The position numbers and the translations under genes were made by a program. 64,000 bases of DNA from Planococcus sp. CPCC 101016 (lineage in GTDB: Bacteria > Bacillota > Bacilli > Bacillales_A > Planococcaceae), in NCBI RefSeq assembly GCF_007859295.1, contig NZ_VOHB01000002.1:124001-188000 (forward strand), in the 5' to 3' direction. Positions 1 to 7,751 of this stretch are shown here, piece by piece. Under the pieces are notes generated by a model, which was given only the letters and a program-made list of their open reading frames with translations, had not been told where the DNA came from and did not search any database. Within the stretch, counting starts at the first letter, position 1, and each line of letters begins with the position of its first letter.

Positions 1-608
1 TCTCCGAATACATATATTTGCTTATCGAAGTTTTCAATAACGGAAACAGTCGTTTCCTCGCCAATTTTAGCACGGATGTCTTCACCGGCTTGCTGTGCAC
101 GATCCTGGAAATCAGTAATCCAAGCCTGTGCTTCTTTTTCTTTGTTCAGCACTTTGCCGATTGCCAGGTGCTGATCCAAGTAACTCAACTTGCCGTAAGT
201 GAATGTAACTGTTGGTGCGATTTCGCTTAATTTGTCGATGTTGTTAAGAGTGGAGCCGCCAAGGATCAAGTCGGGCTCAAGTTCAATGATTTTTTCAAGG
301 TCTGTGTCTGCTACTTCTTCCACATCTTTTAGCTCTTCTTCAAAGCGCGGATTGTTTTTTGACCATGAATCGACTCCTACTAGAGGAACGTCCAAGGATA
401 ATACGTCACCGGTATAAGAAGAAAGGACAATGACGCGTTGTGGATCTGCAGGAACTTCCACAGGACCGCTTTCAGATTCATATGTAATGGTTTCTGGGGC
501 TTTATCGGTTTCTGCAGCGTCTGCTTCCTCGGAAGTTGAATCGGAATTGCAGGCACCCAGGATCAGCAGCAAAGCAAATAAAAATAAAGGCAAGAATAGT
601 TTTTTCAT
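1..608 (-). CDS. Iron-siderophore ABC transporter substrate-binding lipoprotein (3' end cut off by the window)
   Basis: This is the surface lipoprotein of an iron(III)-siderophore ABC importer (FhuD/FeuA/FecB class). Reading leftwards from ATG at 608, the start is a lysine pair, a leucine-rich signal segment and the lipobox LGAC (lipidated Cys about residue 19). A Ser/Glu-rich linker follows, then the periplasmic-binding fold with PQRVIVL, a LVGVDSW segment and LEPDLILGG, typical of the helical-backbone siderophore binders. The C-terminal part lies beyond position 1. It begins 5 bases after the stop of the ATPase gene, so the two are co-transcribed. Iron regulation is inferred from the Fur box at 1447-1465. 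No permease gene is visible; it may lie to the left. The exact siderophore cannot be read from the sequence. Confidence 0.88.
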   Translation of the reverse strand, partial: MKKLFLPLFLFALLLILGACNSDSTSEEADAAETDKAPETITYESESGPVEVPADPQRVIVLSSYTGDVLSLDVPLVGVDSWSKNNPRFEEELKDVEEVADTDLEKIIELEPDLILGGSTLNNIDKLSEIAPTVTFTYGKLSYLDQHLAIGKVLNKEKEAQAWITDFQDRAQQAGEDIRAKIGEETTVSVIENFDKQIYVFG

Positions 609-613
609 GTCGG

Positions 614-1405
614 TCAGACTCCTTTGATTAGGTTATATGTAGTGCACATTGGTTTTTGTGTTCTCGGATCCAGCCCGATTTCCGCGTCAATTCGGAAAAC
701 CTCTTTTAAGACAGGCTGAGTAATGACTTCATGACAGGTGCCGGCTTTGACAATTTGGCCGTCTTTCATGGCGATGATATGGTCGGCAAATCGTGCTGCC
801 TGATTCAGGTCGTGCAGCACCATGATAATGGTGCGTTCCTGTTCCTGGTTCAGTTGTTGCAGCAGTTCGAGGATTTCCAGCTGATGGGCCATGTCCAGAT
901 ACGTGGTCGGTTCATCCAGAAAAATCATTTCGGTTTCTTGTGCCAATGCCATGGCAATCCAAACACGCTGGCGCTGGCCACCGGATAAAGCGTCAACCGG
1001 ATGATATTTAAAGAACTGGGTGCCCGTCACGTCAAGGGCCCAATTGATGATTTCGTAATCTCTTTTCGACAAGCGTCCAAAACCTTTCTGGTATGGGAAG
1101 CGGCCGTAGGAAACCAGTTCACCGACCGTCAATCCTGCAGCGCTGTCAGGCGTTTGGGGCAGGATAGCCATTTTCTTAGCCAGTGACTTGGTGTTTTCCT
1201 GAGCAATATTGCTGCCATCCAACACCACTGATCCGGATTGATGCGAAATCACGCGAGTAATCGCTTTTAACAGCGTTGATTTGCCGCAGCCGTTAGAGCC
1301 GATGATGGTGGTGATTTTTTTATCGGGAATTTGAACGGTCAGATCTTTAACGATCAAACGGTCTCCGTAACCAATATTCAGCTCCTCGGTGAACAAACGC
1401 ACCAT
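614..1405 (-). CDS. Iron-siderophore ABC transporter ATP-binding protein (FecE/FhuC type)
   Basis: This 263-residue cytoplasmic ATPase would energise siderophore import. Visible motifs in order are Walker A GSNGCGKST (about residue 36), a Q-loop in ILPQTP, the ABC signature LSGGQRQR (about 141), Walker B MIFLDEPT (about 160), and the switch His in MVLHDLN. Length and motif spacing match the FhuC/FecE/YusV group. The start is fixed by AAGGAGG about nine bases upstream of ATG at 1405. It is the first gene of a leftward operon with the substrate-binding lipoprotein and diverges from the ferredoxin-NADP reductase. A Fur box lies between the two. Which siderophore is carried is unknown. Confidence 0.93.
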   Translation of the reverse strand: MVRLFTEELNIGYGDRLIVKDLTVQIPDKKITTIIGSNGCGKSTLLKAITRVISHQSGSVVLDGSNIAQENTKSLAKKMAILPQTPDSAAGLTVGELVSYGRFPYQKGFGRLSKRDYEIINWALDVTGTQFFKYHPVDALSGGQRQRVWIAMALAQETEMIFLDEPTTYLDMAHQLEILELLQQLNQEQERTIIMVLHDLNQAARFADHIIAMKDGQIVKAGTCHEVITQPVLKEVFRIDAEIGLDPRTQKPMCTTYNLIKGV

Positions 1406-1446
1406 TCCAAAAAACCTCCTTTTCTAAATAAATACTCTTTATCGTT

Positions 1447-1465
1447 GATAATGATTCTCATTTTC
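1447..1465. promoter_or_regulatory. Fur box between divergent iron genes
   Basis: The 19 bases GATAATGATTCTCATTTTC match the classical Fur consensus GATAATGATTATCATTATC at 17 of 19 positions. The site lies 42 bases upstream of the ABC ATPase start and 74 bases upstream of the ferredoxin-NADP reductase start, so one Fur dimer pair could repress both directions. This is read from the sequence; binding is inference. Confidence 0.85.
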
Positions 1466-1538
1466 AGTACAATCAATACTATAAGACTAATTTGTGAGGT
1501 TGTCAATACAAATTATAGATGAGCGGGAGTGAAGATAG

Positions 1539-2588
1539 ATGGGGGAAAATGAGCTTTTTGATGTAACGATTATAGGTGGGGGACCAGCAGGATTATATTC
1601 AGCTTTTTATAGTGGCTTACGGGAAATGAAAACAAAAATTATCGAATTCCAACCGCAATTGGGGGGCAAAATCCATGTCTATCCCGAAAAAATGATTTGG
1701 GACGTGGGAGGGCAGCCGCCAATCCAGGGAGCTAAGCTCATCGATCAATTGGTCGCGCAGGGTCTGACATTCCAACCGGAAGTTGTATTAAACGAAAAAG
1801 TGGAGTCCATAGCGAAAAACGAAGAAGGAATCTTTGAAATGACTGGTTCATCGGGTATAGTGCATTTATCAAAAACAGTCATAGTGGCAGTTGGGGGCGG
1901 CATCCTGAATCCTCAAAAACTGAAGATTGAAGGAGCAGAACGCTTTGAAGTGTCTAACCTGAATTACACCGTCAAGTCCCTGGAGCACTTTAAAGGCAAG
2001 ACAGTTCTCATTTCAGGCGGCGGGAACTCGGCAATTGACTGGGCAAATGAACTGGAGCCGATTGCCAAGCAAGTGTATGTCACCTACCGCAAGCCCGAAC
2101 TTGCTGGGCACGAAGCACAGGTAACGCAATTGATGAACGGTTCAGCGATTTGCTGCCTGCACACCAATATCACACGCCTGATCGCCTCGGATGATCGAGA
2201 TGCCATCGAATTTGTCGAATTGACCCATCAGGAAACGACCGAAAAGCAAATATTGCCGATCGATGAAATGATCATCAACCACGGCTACGAACGCGACATC
2301 AGTTTACTTGGCAACAGTCCATTGAATATTGAAATTGCCGATGATTATTACATTGCCGGAACGCCGAGCAGTGAATCTTCAGTGGCTGGACTCTTTGCGG
2401 CAGGGGATATTCTTCAGCATCAAGGGAAACTGAATTTAATTGCAGGGACTTTCCAAGACGCGGCAAACGCCGTCAATAAAGCGAAGCATTACATTCAGCC
2501 GGATGCGAATAAAATCGCTATGGTGTCTTCTCATAATGAAGTATTCAAAAAGCGCAACAAGGAATTGGTCAAGCAATTGTTGGTGTAG
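1539..2588 (+). CDS. Ferredoxin--NADP reductase, type 2 (YumC/YcgT family)
   Basis: This 349-residue FAD enzyme would pass electrons between NADPH and ferredoxin or flavodoxin. It has the thioredoxin-reductase-like fold of Bacillales type 2 FNR. The FAD-binding GGGPAGLYSAFYSGLR is at residues 13-28, the NADPH-binding GGGNSAIDWA is near 165, and a second FAD contact, GLFAAGDI, is near 285. It lacks the CxxC redox pair of thioredoxin reductase, as expected for this family. Weak-looking RBS GAGCGGGAGTGA precedes ATG. It shares a Fur box with the divergent siderophore genes, so expression under iron limitation is likely. It may supply electrons for releasing iron from imported siderophores or for flavodoxin metabolism (inference). 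Confidence 0.9.
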   Translation: MGENELFDVTIIGGGPAGLYSAFYSGLREMKTKIIEFQPQLGGKIHVYPEKMIWDVGGQPPIQGAKLIDQLVAQGLTFQPEVVLNEKVESIAKNEEGIFEMTGSSGIVHLSKTVIVAVGGGILNPQKLKIEGAERFEVSNLNYTVKSLEHFKGKTVLISGGGNSAIDWANELEPIAKQVYVTYRKPELAGHEAQVTQLMNGSAICCLHTNITRLIASDDRDAIEFVELTHQETTEKQILPIDEMIINHGYERDISLLGNSPLNIEIADDYYIAGTPSSESSVAGLFAAGDILQHQGKLNLIAGTFQDAANAVNKAKHYIQPDANKIAMVSSHNEVFKKRNKELVKQLLV

Positions 2589-2670
2589 AAAAGTGCTTTT
2601 TCGGATTGTTTGATACAGCCCAAACTGAGGTATAGGAGGCTGTTAAGAAAATTCGGAGGAGGAATCGGCT

Positions 2671-3078
2671 ATGGAATTAAAAGATTACGGAGCAGAATCA
2701 TTCGTAGTGAATATCGAAGAGGCAACCAAGCAAAATGAAACGTTCCGCACGGCATTATGGACAGGTAAAAACTTGCAGGTCACCGTGATGAGCATCGAAG
2801 TGGGTGACGACATCGGCCTGGAAGTCCATGAAGGCGATCAATTCTTACGGATCGAAGCTGGAAAAGGCTTTGTCCAAATGGGAGACAGTGAAGACAAGCT
2901 GACTTTTGAAGAAAATGCCGAAGACGATTATGCCATCATGATTCCAGCAGGAAAATGGCATAACGTCACCAACACCGGGGATAAGCCTTTAAAAATCTAT
3001 TCGATCTATGCGCCGCCTGAACATCCACATGGCACGGTTCACCAGACGAAGGCGATTGCTGAAAAAGAGGAAGAATAA
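2671..3078 (+). CDS. Cupin domain protein
   Basis: This is a 135-residue single-domain cupin. The first cupin motif is visible as EVHEGDQFLRIEAGKG (about residues 50-65) and the second as MIPAGKWHNVTNTG (about 90-104). Two histidines and a glutamate are placed to bind a metal. A good RBS (TCGGAGGAGG) lies 8 bases upstream of ATG. It follows the ferredoxin-NADP reductase by 82 bases and could be read from the same promoter. A Rho-independent terminator follows. The substrate is unknown; small cupins of this kind are often annotated as mannose-6-phosphate isomerase-like, but nothing here proves that. Confidence 0.82.
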   Translation: MELKDYGAESFVVNIEEATKQNETFRTALWTGKNLQVTVMSIEVGDDIGLEVHEGDQFLRIEAGKGFVQMGDSEDKLTFEENAEDDYAIMIPAGKWHNVTNTGDKPLKIYSIYAPPEHPHGTVHQTKAIAEKEEE

Positions 3079-3142
3079 GAAAAAACGACCCGAAAGGTGA
3101 AGGGTCATTTGAAGTGGTGAAAACTCTATGAAATTGCAGAAG

Positions 3143-3178
3143 GAGACCTGATTCGCAGCTGAATAGGTCTCTTTTTTT
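3143..3178 (+). terminator. Terminator after the cupin gene
   Basis: GAGACCT (3143-3149) pairs with AGGTCTC (3165-3171) and is followed by a run of T. A second weaker GACCC/GGGTC hairpin lies just upstream. Confidence 0.75.
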
Positions 3179-3244
3179 ATTTTTAGCTGGGTTAAACAAT
3201 AGTGCTAGTTTTAAAATTTGAAGAACAATACTTGTGTGCTGCTA

Positions 3245-3706
3245 TCAAACCGACAGCCTTGTTCTTCCGTCATTTTCATCGGTAATGTATTCAATGTTTT
3301 CAAATCCGCAATTGTGTGCGTGTGTATACAAAAGTTCAAGTTTCTCGCTATTTTTACAGTAAACAGTCGCATAATAGCAGTCCACTACTAACAAAACAAG
3401 TTCACACTCGCTTTTCACAAACTCTTCATAAGTATTGATTTCTGTTACTTTTCCTTTTGGATGTGCCTGCAAATCAGCAACTATAACATAATAAGGGTTG
3501 TTTTCCAGCAATTTTTTGAGTAGTTTACCTTCTATTAACTTTTCATCTTCAAGGAACAGGTTTTCACTCAATTCGTTATTTACTACCTTGTAAGACTCTC
3601 CGCTGCCGAGGCGCCAACTTAAGGCAGTCATATCAATTGGCTTAAGTATTTCGGCAAGAAAGAATCCATATTCATTTGGCAGTTCAAAAGAGATCCCTCT
3701 TTTCAT
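3245..3706 (-). CDS. DUF2691 family protein
   Basis: This 153-residue soluble protein of unknown function begins MKRGISFELPNEYG, a start I associate with the Bacillales DUF2691 family. No signal peptide, membrane segment or known catalytic motif is visible. It has an acidic middle and a conserved-looking WRLGSGESY segment near residue 31. The RBS on the minus strand (GGAGGGATTTT) supports the ATG at 3706. It is followed 29 bases after by nothing on its own strand, and lies just downstream of a leftward MFS transporter only in map terms (the transporter ends at 3736 in the same direction), so the two may share a transcript. The family assignment is from memory. Confidence 0.7.
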   Translation of the reverse strand: MKRGISFELPNEYGFFLAEILKPIDMTALSWRLGSGESYKVVNNELSENLFLEDEKLIEGKLLKKLLENNPYYVIVADLQAHPKGKVTEINTYEEFVKSECELVLLVVDCYYATVYCKNSEKLELLYTHAHNCGFENIEYITDENDGRTRLSV

Positions 3707-3735
3707 AAAATCCCTCCGATATGCTTCAAGATTTT

Positions 3736-4935
3736 TTATTTATAAGCTAAAGCAGCAGCATCTGTCCGCTCTTTTTTGCCATGCAATAAATAGTACAGGA
3801 ACGCAGTGGCAATAACCGCAAAGCCAAGAATACCGTACAGCGAACTATAGCCGATTATTGGAATGACAAAGCCGAGCAAGTAGGGACCAAAGCCAAGTCC
3901 TGCATCCATTGAGATGAAGAATGTTGAAGTGGCAAGTCCCATGCGGTGTGGCGGCGTTAACTTAACCGCTACAGCCTGTGCTGTCGACTGCATATTTCCG
4001 AAACCGAAACCAATCAATGCACCCGCAACAAGCAAGCCTGTACTGCTGCTCGAGATGCTCAATAGAAACAAACCGGCTGCAAAGACAGCAAAAGCCGGAT
4101 ACATGATAAAGTTAGCGCCTTTCAAGTCCATGAGCCGCCCGGTGAAGGGGCGCGAAACCATTATTGCCAAGGCGTAGACCAAGAAAAAATAGCTTGCAGC
4201 TTCGACTAAATTCTCTTCCATTGCATAGAAATTGATAAAGGACAAAACACTCGAATAGCAAAGAGCAATCGCCAAACAAACGAGTGCAATCGGAACCGCT
4301 TTTGGTTCGATGTAATCGGCAATTTTGAATCCTTTCTTTTCGTCAGTTCCAGGAGGAATGATAATCGGCGGTACATAAAGAAATAAAGAGACGATTAGGC
4401 TGACCACGCCAAGAGCCAGACATAAAGAGAAAATCATTTCGTAGCTGCTGTACTGGCTCATCATCAGACCGATGAATGGTCCGAATGCAGTTGCCAAAGT
4501 GGCACTGAGGCTGAAATAACCGATGCCTTCGCCTTTGCGTCTCATCGGAATGATTTGTGCAACGATTGTTCCGGCTGCCGTGCTGGCCATTCCCAATGTC
4601 ATGCCGTGAAGAAAACGGTTGAGCAGCAGAAAGGGAAGCCCAAAATTCAAAAAATAGAAGAATGTAGTCAGTGTGAACAAAACGAGCCCAATGATCAAGG
4701 TCCGTTTCCGGCCGATTTTATCAATGGTTCGGCCAATGACCAGTCTGCCTGCTAAAGCACCGAGAATGAAAATCCCGGTAACCAGTCCGGCTTCGCTTGC
4801 GGAAGCCCCGTATTCTTCAACGGCATACACGGCAATGGTAACCATCAAGAGATAGAAAATTAGAATTAAAAAAAAGTTTACCAAGGCAGTGACGATAAAG
4901 TCTTTTGTCCATAAAGCGGGTTTTGAATTGTTCAA
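3736..4935 (-). CDS. MFS transporter
   Basis: This 399-residue integral membrane protein has about 12 hydrophobic segments. The MFS loop-2/3 signature is visible as GRLVIGRTIDKIGRKR (about residues 63-78), and a related motif, SRPFTGRLMDLKG, follows the sixth-seventh helix boundary. It resembles the drug/metabolite exporter branch (YfkF/SetA-like). The substrate cannot be deduced. The start ATG at 4935 has AGCAAGGAGCA upstream on the minus strand. A structured repeat (4997-5108) sits just upstream of this gene and may affect its expression. Confidence 0.85.
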   Translation of the reverse strand: MNNSKPALWTKDFIVTALVNFFLILIFYLLMVTIAVYAVEEYGASASEAGLVTGIFILGALAGRLVIGRTIDKIGRKRTLIIGLVLFTLTTFFYFLNFGLPFLLLNRFLHGMTLGMASTAAGTIVAQIIPMRRKGEGIGYFSLSATLATAFGPFIGLMMSQYSSYEMIFSLCLALGVVSLIVSLFLYVPPIIIPPGTDEKKGFKIADYIEPKAVPIALVCLAIALCYSSVLSFINFYAMEENLVEAASYFFLVYALAIMVSRPFTGRLMDLKGANFIMYPAFAVFAAGLFLLSISSSSTGLLVAGALIGFGFGNMQSTAQAVAVKLTPPHRMGLATSTFFISMDAGLGFGPYLLGFVIPIIGYSSLYGILGFAVIATAFLYYLLHGKKERTDAAALAYK

Positions 4936-4996
4936 GAGTATGCTCCTTGCTGTTAAATGTAATCCATCGGACGGAGAAATAGAGAGGCATTAATGC

Positions 4997-5108
4997 GAAA
5001 CTTTAATCAGTGGAACCAAATCTCCACTAATCATTAGTTGGTGTAATTGGACTTTTACGGTCAGTGGATCATCTTCTAGAGGGTCTTGCTGGCCGTTCGG
5101 GATAAAAG
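4997..5108. repeat. Structured dispersed repeat, copy 1
   Basis: About 112 bases closely related to 19758-19877, in the same orientation. Both begin GAAACTT(T/C)AATCAGTGG, share TTAGTTG and CTTTTA(C/T)GGTCAGTGGATC in the middle, and end CGGGATAAAAG. The 5' half forms a hairpin (CAGTGGA with TCCACT). The 3' half pairs ACGGTCAG with CTGGCCGT. There is no ORF in it. It overlaps the left end of the isdG terminator region at its 3' end. Confidence 0.8.
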
Positions 5109-5141
5109 AAACAGACAGCCAAAATTAGGCTATCTGTCTGC
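5104..5141 (-). terminator. Terminator after the isdG-like gene
   Basis: On the minus strand CAGACAGATAGCC pairs with GGCTGTCTGT, followed by a T-rich tail. It ends the leftward heme oxygenase gene. Confidence 0.75.
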
Positions 5142-5146
5142 AATCA

Positions 5147-5491
5147 TCAGTTTGAAGTTTTCGCTTCAATAAGTGCGGCAATTTTGGTGATGACTAATTC
5201 ACTGCCAAGCATAGGTGATTCTTTTTTTGGTTCATCGCTGTCTGCATTGGCTTCGGGGCGTTTATGGGCTTCTTTAAAGGTATCACTGGTTTTCCAAGCT
5301 TCAAAGTTCTCCAATTTCTCCCAATACATATTAACGTTCAACTCGTCGTATTCGGTTAAGTTCTGTGTAATCGTGACTTCGACTTTGACGAAACCTTCCA
5401 TTTCCTGCAAAGCACCTGGACGTGCAAAGTTAGGGGCCATTTTTTCTGCGAAGCCCGGTTTCATTTTAATGCGGTTCGTTACGATATACAT
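5147..5491 (-). CDS. isdG: Heme-degrading monooxygenase, IsdG/HmoA family
   Basis: This 114-residue ABM-fold protein would open heme and release iron in the cytoplasm. The catalytic triad of Staphylococcus IsdG (Asn7, Trp67, His77) is matched by Asn6, Trp66 and His76 here, with the context NVNMYWEKLENFEAWKTSD and FKEAHKR. I chose ATG at 5491 because GGGAGAG lies at the right distance upstream. A longer reading frame from 5548 has no such site. The C-terminal extension EAKTSN is short. It has its own terminator. No convincing Fur box was found upstream, although family members are usually iron- or heme-regulated. Whether the product is staphylobilin or biliverdin cannot be told from sequence. 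Confidence 0.88.
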   Translation of the reverse strand: MYIVTNRIKMKPGFAEKMAPNFARPGALQEMEGFVKVEVTITQNLTEYDELNVNMYWEKLENFEAWKTSDTFKEAHKRPEANADSDEPKKESPMLGSELVITKIAALIEAKTSN

Positions 5492-5652
5492 CAAAAATCT
5501 CTCCCTTTTCATTCGTATTTGATTGCTCACTGTAATCAACTTTATCACATTCTTTAAATTGATGTGGGTTCTGATGGTGCATTCATTATTATCTACACAA
5601 CTGGTCTGGATTGACTTATAATTGTAAGAATATTGAAAGTGGGGTTAATTAC

Positions 5653-6471
5653 ATGAAACACCAAATAAAAAAACTCAGTTGGGTAGGGAGTCAGAATGCA
5701 TATATTGATCAGCCCGATGTTTACCAACCTGCTGAAATGACCGTAACACTTGGCAGGTTCGGTGGGAATTCAGCTGCTGGGCAGTACAAAAATGAAGATG
5801 GCTGCCTCATTTGGACAGACGAGCTAGAGGATTGGGAGTTCGTAATGATTTTGGATGCGCATAATTCTACTCAAAGTGCCGAATTGGTCATCGGACAAGT
5901 AGAAAAATATGAAGCGGCAGTCACTTCGCTACTATCGGGTAATGTCAGTGTTGGAGTGTTTGATGAAATTGAAAAAAAGTTGCTGGAACTTTTTCAAAAA
6001 GACAGCTTTATGGAAGCATGCAGACAAGTGCAAGGTGAAACTGCCTGCCTGATTGCTATAAGAAAAGGCAAATACCTGTACTGGCTGTCTATTGGCGATT
6101 GCCTGTTGTACATCTTTCATCCGGAACTGGTCGCTTTTGGGCAATATCAAATCAATCAGCGGCAATTTTACGAATGGATTGGGCAAGTGAATACCTTCGA
6201 ACAGGCAGTTCCGTGCTTCAGCAGCGGCGTTCGGGAGTTAAGGCAAGGGGAGAACCAGATTCTGCTGACAACAGATGGACTGGTGGAATGTCCGGGAGCA
6301 GTGTTTGCAGAGCCTCAGAGCATCTGGCAGCAATGCAAGGAAGCCACAGCTGCTGATGGAGTAGCTTCTTTACTCTCCGCCATCCAAAAAAACCACGTCC
6401 GCGACAGCACGACAGTGGTTTCATGGAAAATAAATAGGTCGGAAAGGGCAAGCTATGCCAGCAATCAGTAA
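5653..6471 (+). CDS. PP2C-like (PPM) protein phosphatase
   Basis: This 272-residue protein carries degraded PPM phosphatase motifs in order: KNEDGCLIW (about 46), LDAHNS (about 67), SIGDCLLY (about 147), LTTDGLVE (about 208) and DSTTVVSW near the C-terminus. The metal-binding Asp residues of the PP2C core are therefore mostly present, although the usual DGHGG is replaced by DAHNS. It has no membrane segment. ATG at 5653 is preceded by AGTGGGG; an upstream in-frame ATG at 5611 has no RBS. Its 3' end overlaps the convergent histidine phosphatase gene by 7 bases. The phosphoprotein substrate is unknown. Confidence 0.78.
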   Translation: MKHQIKKLSWVGSQNAYIDQPDVYQPAEMTVTLGRFGGNSAAGQYKNEDGCLIWTDELEDWEFVMILDAHNSTQSAELVIGQVEKYEAAVTSLLSGNVSVGVFDEIEKKLLELFQKDSFMEACRQVQGETACLIAIRKGKYLYWLSIGDCLLYIFHPELVAFGQYQINQRQFYEWIGQVNTFEQAVPCFSSGVRELRQGENQILLTTDGLVECPGAVFAEPQSIWQQCKEATAADGVASLLSAIQKNHVRDSTTVVSWKINRSERASYASNQ

Positions 6472-7067
6472 CTTTCGCTTCTTACTAAATGAGCCGTGCA
6501 ATTATACAGTGGACAATCCCACTGGCTTTCAACATTTTTCAAAATTGTAATGGAGGTATTGTTTAAAGAGGTTTTTTGAAATTGTCCAGGCAATAGCTTT
6601 TTGAGCGTCAGACCAATTAAAGCGCCATGACTGACTAACAGAACGCGCTGGTCTTTGAAATTTTCCAGGACGTCTTCAATGCAGGCAAGTCCTCTTTGGG
6701 CTGCCTCGTCCAAATCTTCCATCGCCAAATCAAGTTCGCGCCAGTCCGCTCCCCATTTCGCAAGGCGTTCCTCTTCTGTAGTCCCTTCAATTTTGCCGCC
6801 GCTTCTTTCGCGGAGCCGTGTATCAAAATGGCTGACGGGCAAATGCAGCTTACTGCCAATAATTTCAGCTGTTTCTTTTGCGCGGGATAAATCACTGGAA
6901 ATAATAAGATCCCATCCTTCTTCCGATACCAGCCGGTTCGCCAGCGACTCAGCCTGCAACCTGCCTGTTTCGTTCAAGGGGACATCTGAAGAGCCCTGGG
7001 CAATGCCTTGAATGTTCCAATCCGTTATGCCGTGACGTACAAAGCCGATTGTTGTCAATTGAGCCAA
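6465..7067 (-). CDS. Histidine phosphatase family protein (phosphoglycerate mutase-like)
   Basis: This 200-residue enzyme has the branch-1 histidine phosphatase signature FVRHGITDWN (residues 9-18) with the phospho-accepting His. The second arginine motif is SDLSRAKETAEI (about 58), the acid/base region is RLRERSGGKIEG (about 84), and the second catalytic His lies in VLLVSHGAL (about 145). It resembles the broad-specificity PhoE/YhfR type or cobalamin phosphatase CobC rather than the glycolytic mutase, which is longer. Its stop overlaps the end of the convergent PP2C-like gene. The minus-strand RBS AAAGGAGTTGGC supports ATG at 7067. Substrate unknown. Confidence 0.87.
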   Translation of the reverse strand: MAQLTTIGFVRHGITDWNIQGIAQGSSDVPLNETGRLQAESLANRLVSEEGWDLIISSDLSRAKETAEIIGSKLHLPVSHFDTRLRERSGGKIEGTTEEERLAKWGADWRELDLAMEDLDEAAQRGLACIEDVLENFKDQRVLLVSHGALIGLTLKKLLPGQFQKTSLNNTSITILKNVESQWDCPLYNCTAHLVRSESY

Positions 7068-7131
7068 CTCCTTTTACTTACTGATTAAAATGATAACTGA
7101 AATCCGAATTAGAAGAAAGGAAGGACAATCC

Positions 7132-7704
7132 ATGATGTATTTACAAGAAATCTACCGCCAATTGCCCGAAATCGATACGGAACGTTTACTGCTTCGGAAG
7201 ATAAAGATGAACGATGCCTCGGATCTTTTTGAGTATGCTTCGCAGCCAGCGGTTTGCACCTTTGTACCATGGCAAATGCATCAATCAATTGAGGATTCGA
7301 AAGCATTCTTGTCATTGATTTTAGATGGCTACGATCAGCAGTCTAAATTGACATGGGCCATTGAATTAAAGAACAGCAACAAAATGATCGGCACCATTGA
7401 TTTCTTCAATTGGAGTCAAAAGCGCTATAAAGTGGAAATTGCCTATGTGCTGTCGCCTCAATACTGGGGGAAAGGTTTAATGGCTGAAGCAGCAAATGCC
7501 CTACTTTCTTTTGGTTTCAAAAACATGGAGCTGAATAAGGTAGAAGCGTCGATCATGCTGGAAAACCAACAATCCCAACGACTGGCAGAAAAACTGGGAA
7601 TGGTGCGGGAAGGTGTGGCCAGACAGCACATGATCATGAAAGGCAGCTTCGTAGATATGGCCATGTATGCGGTGCTTAAGAGTGAATTTGAGCCTTACAA
7701 TTAA
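7132..7704 (+). CDS. GNAT family N-acetyltransferase (RimJ/RimL type)
   Basis: This 190-residue enzyme should use acetyl-CoA to acetylate an amino group. The N-terminal IDTERLLLRKI and the acetyl-CoA loop region SPQYWGKGLMAEAANALLSF (about 112-131), followed by NKVEASIMLENQQSQRLAEK, are typical of the RimJ/RimL ribosomal-alanine acetyltransferase-like branch. GAAAGGAAGGA lies 6 bases before ATG at 7132; a second ATG follows directly. A bidirectional terminator separates it from the convergent GltP-type gene. The substrate is unknown, and real RimJ function should not be assumed. Confidence 0.86.
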   Translation: MMYLQEIYRQLPEIDTERLLLRKIKMNDASDLFEYASQPAVCTFVPWQMHQSIEDSKAFLSLILDGYDQQSKLTWAIELKNSNKMIGTIDFFNWSQKRYKVEIAYVLSPQYWGKGLMAEAANALLSFGFKNMELNKVEASIMLENQQSQRLAEKLGMVREGVARQHMIMKGSFVDMAMYAVLKSEFEPYN

Positions 7705-7714
7705 ATAGCTGCAG

Positions 7715-7746
7715 AAAAAAAGGCTGCCTAATCGGCAGCCTTTTAA
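7715..7746. terminator. Bidirectional terminator between GNAT and symporter genes
   Basis: GGCTGCC (7722-7728) pairs with GGCAGCC (7734-7740), flanked by an A-run on the left and a T-run on the right, so it can end transcripts from both sides. Confidence 0.85.
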
Positions 7747-7751
7747 ATGGA

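Noticed and set aside
5184-5522. Open frame of 112 codons on the + strand opposite the heme oxygenase
   Set aside because: It mirrors a well-supported gene with an intact catalytic triad, has no RBS and no family resemblance.
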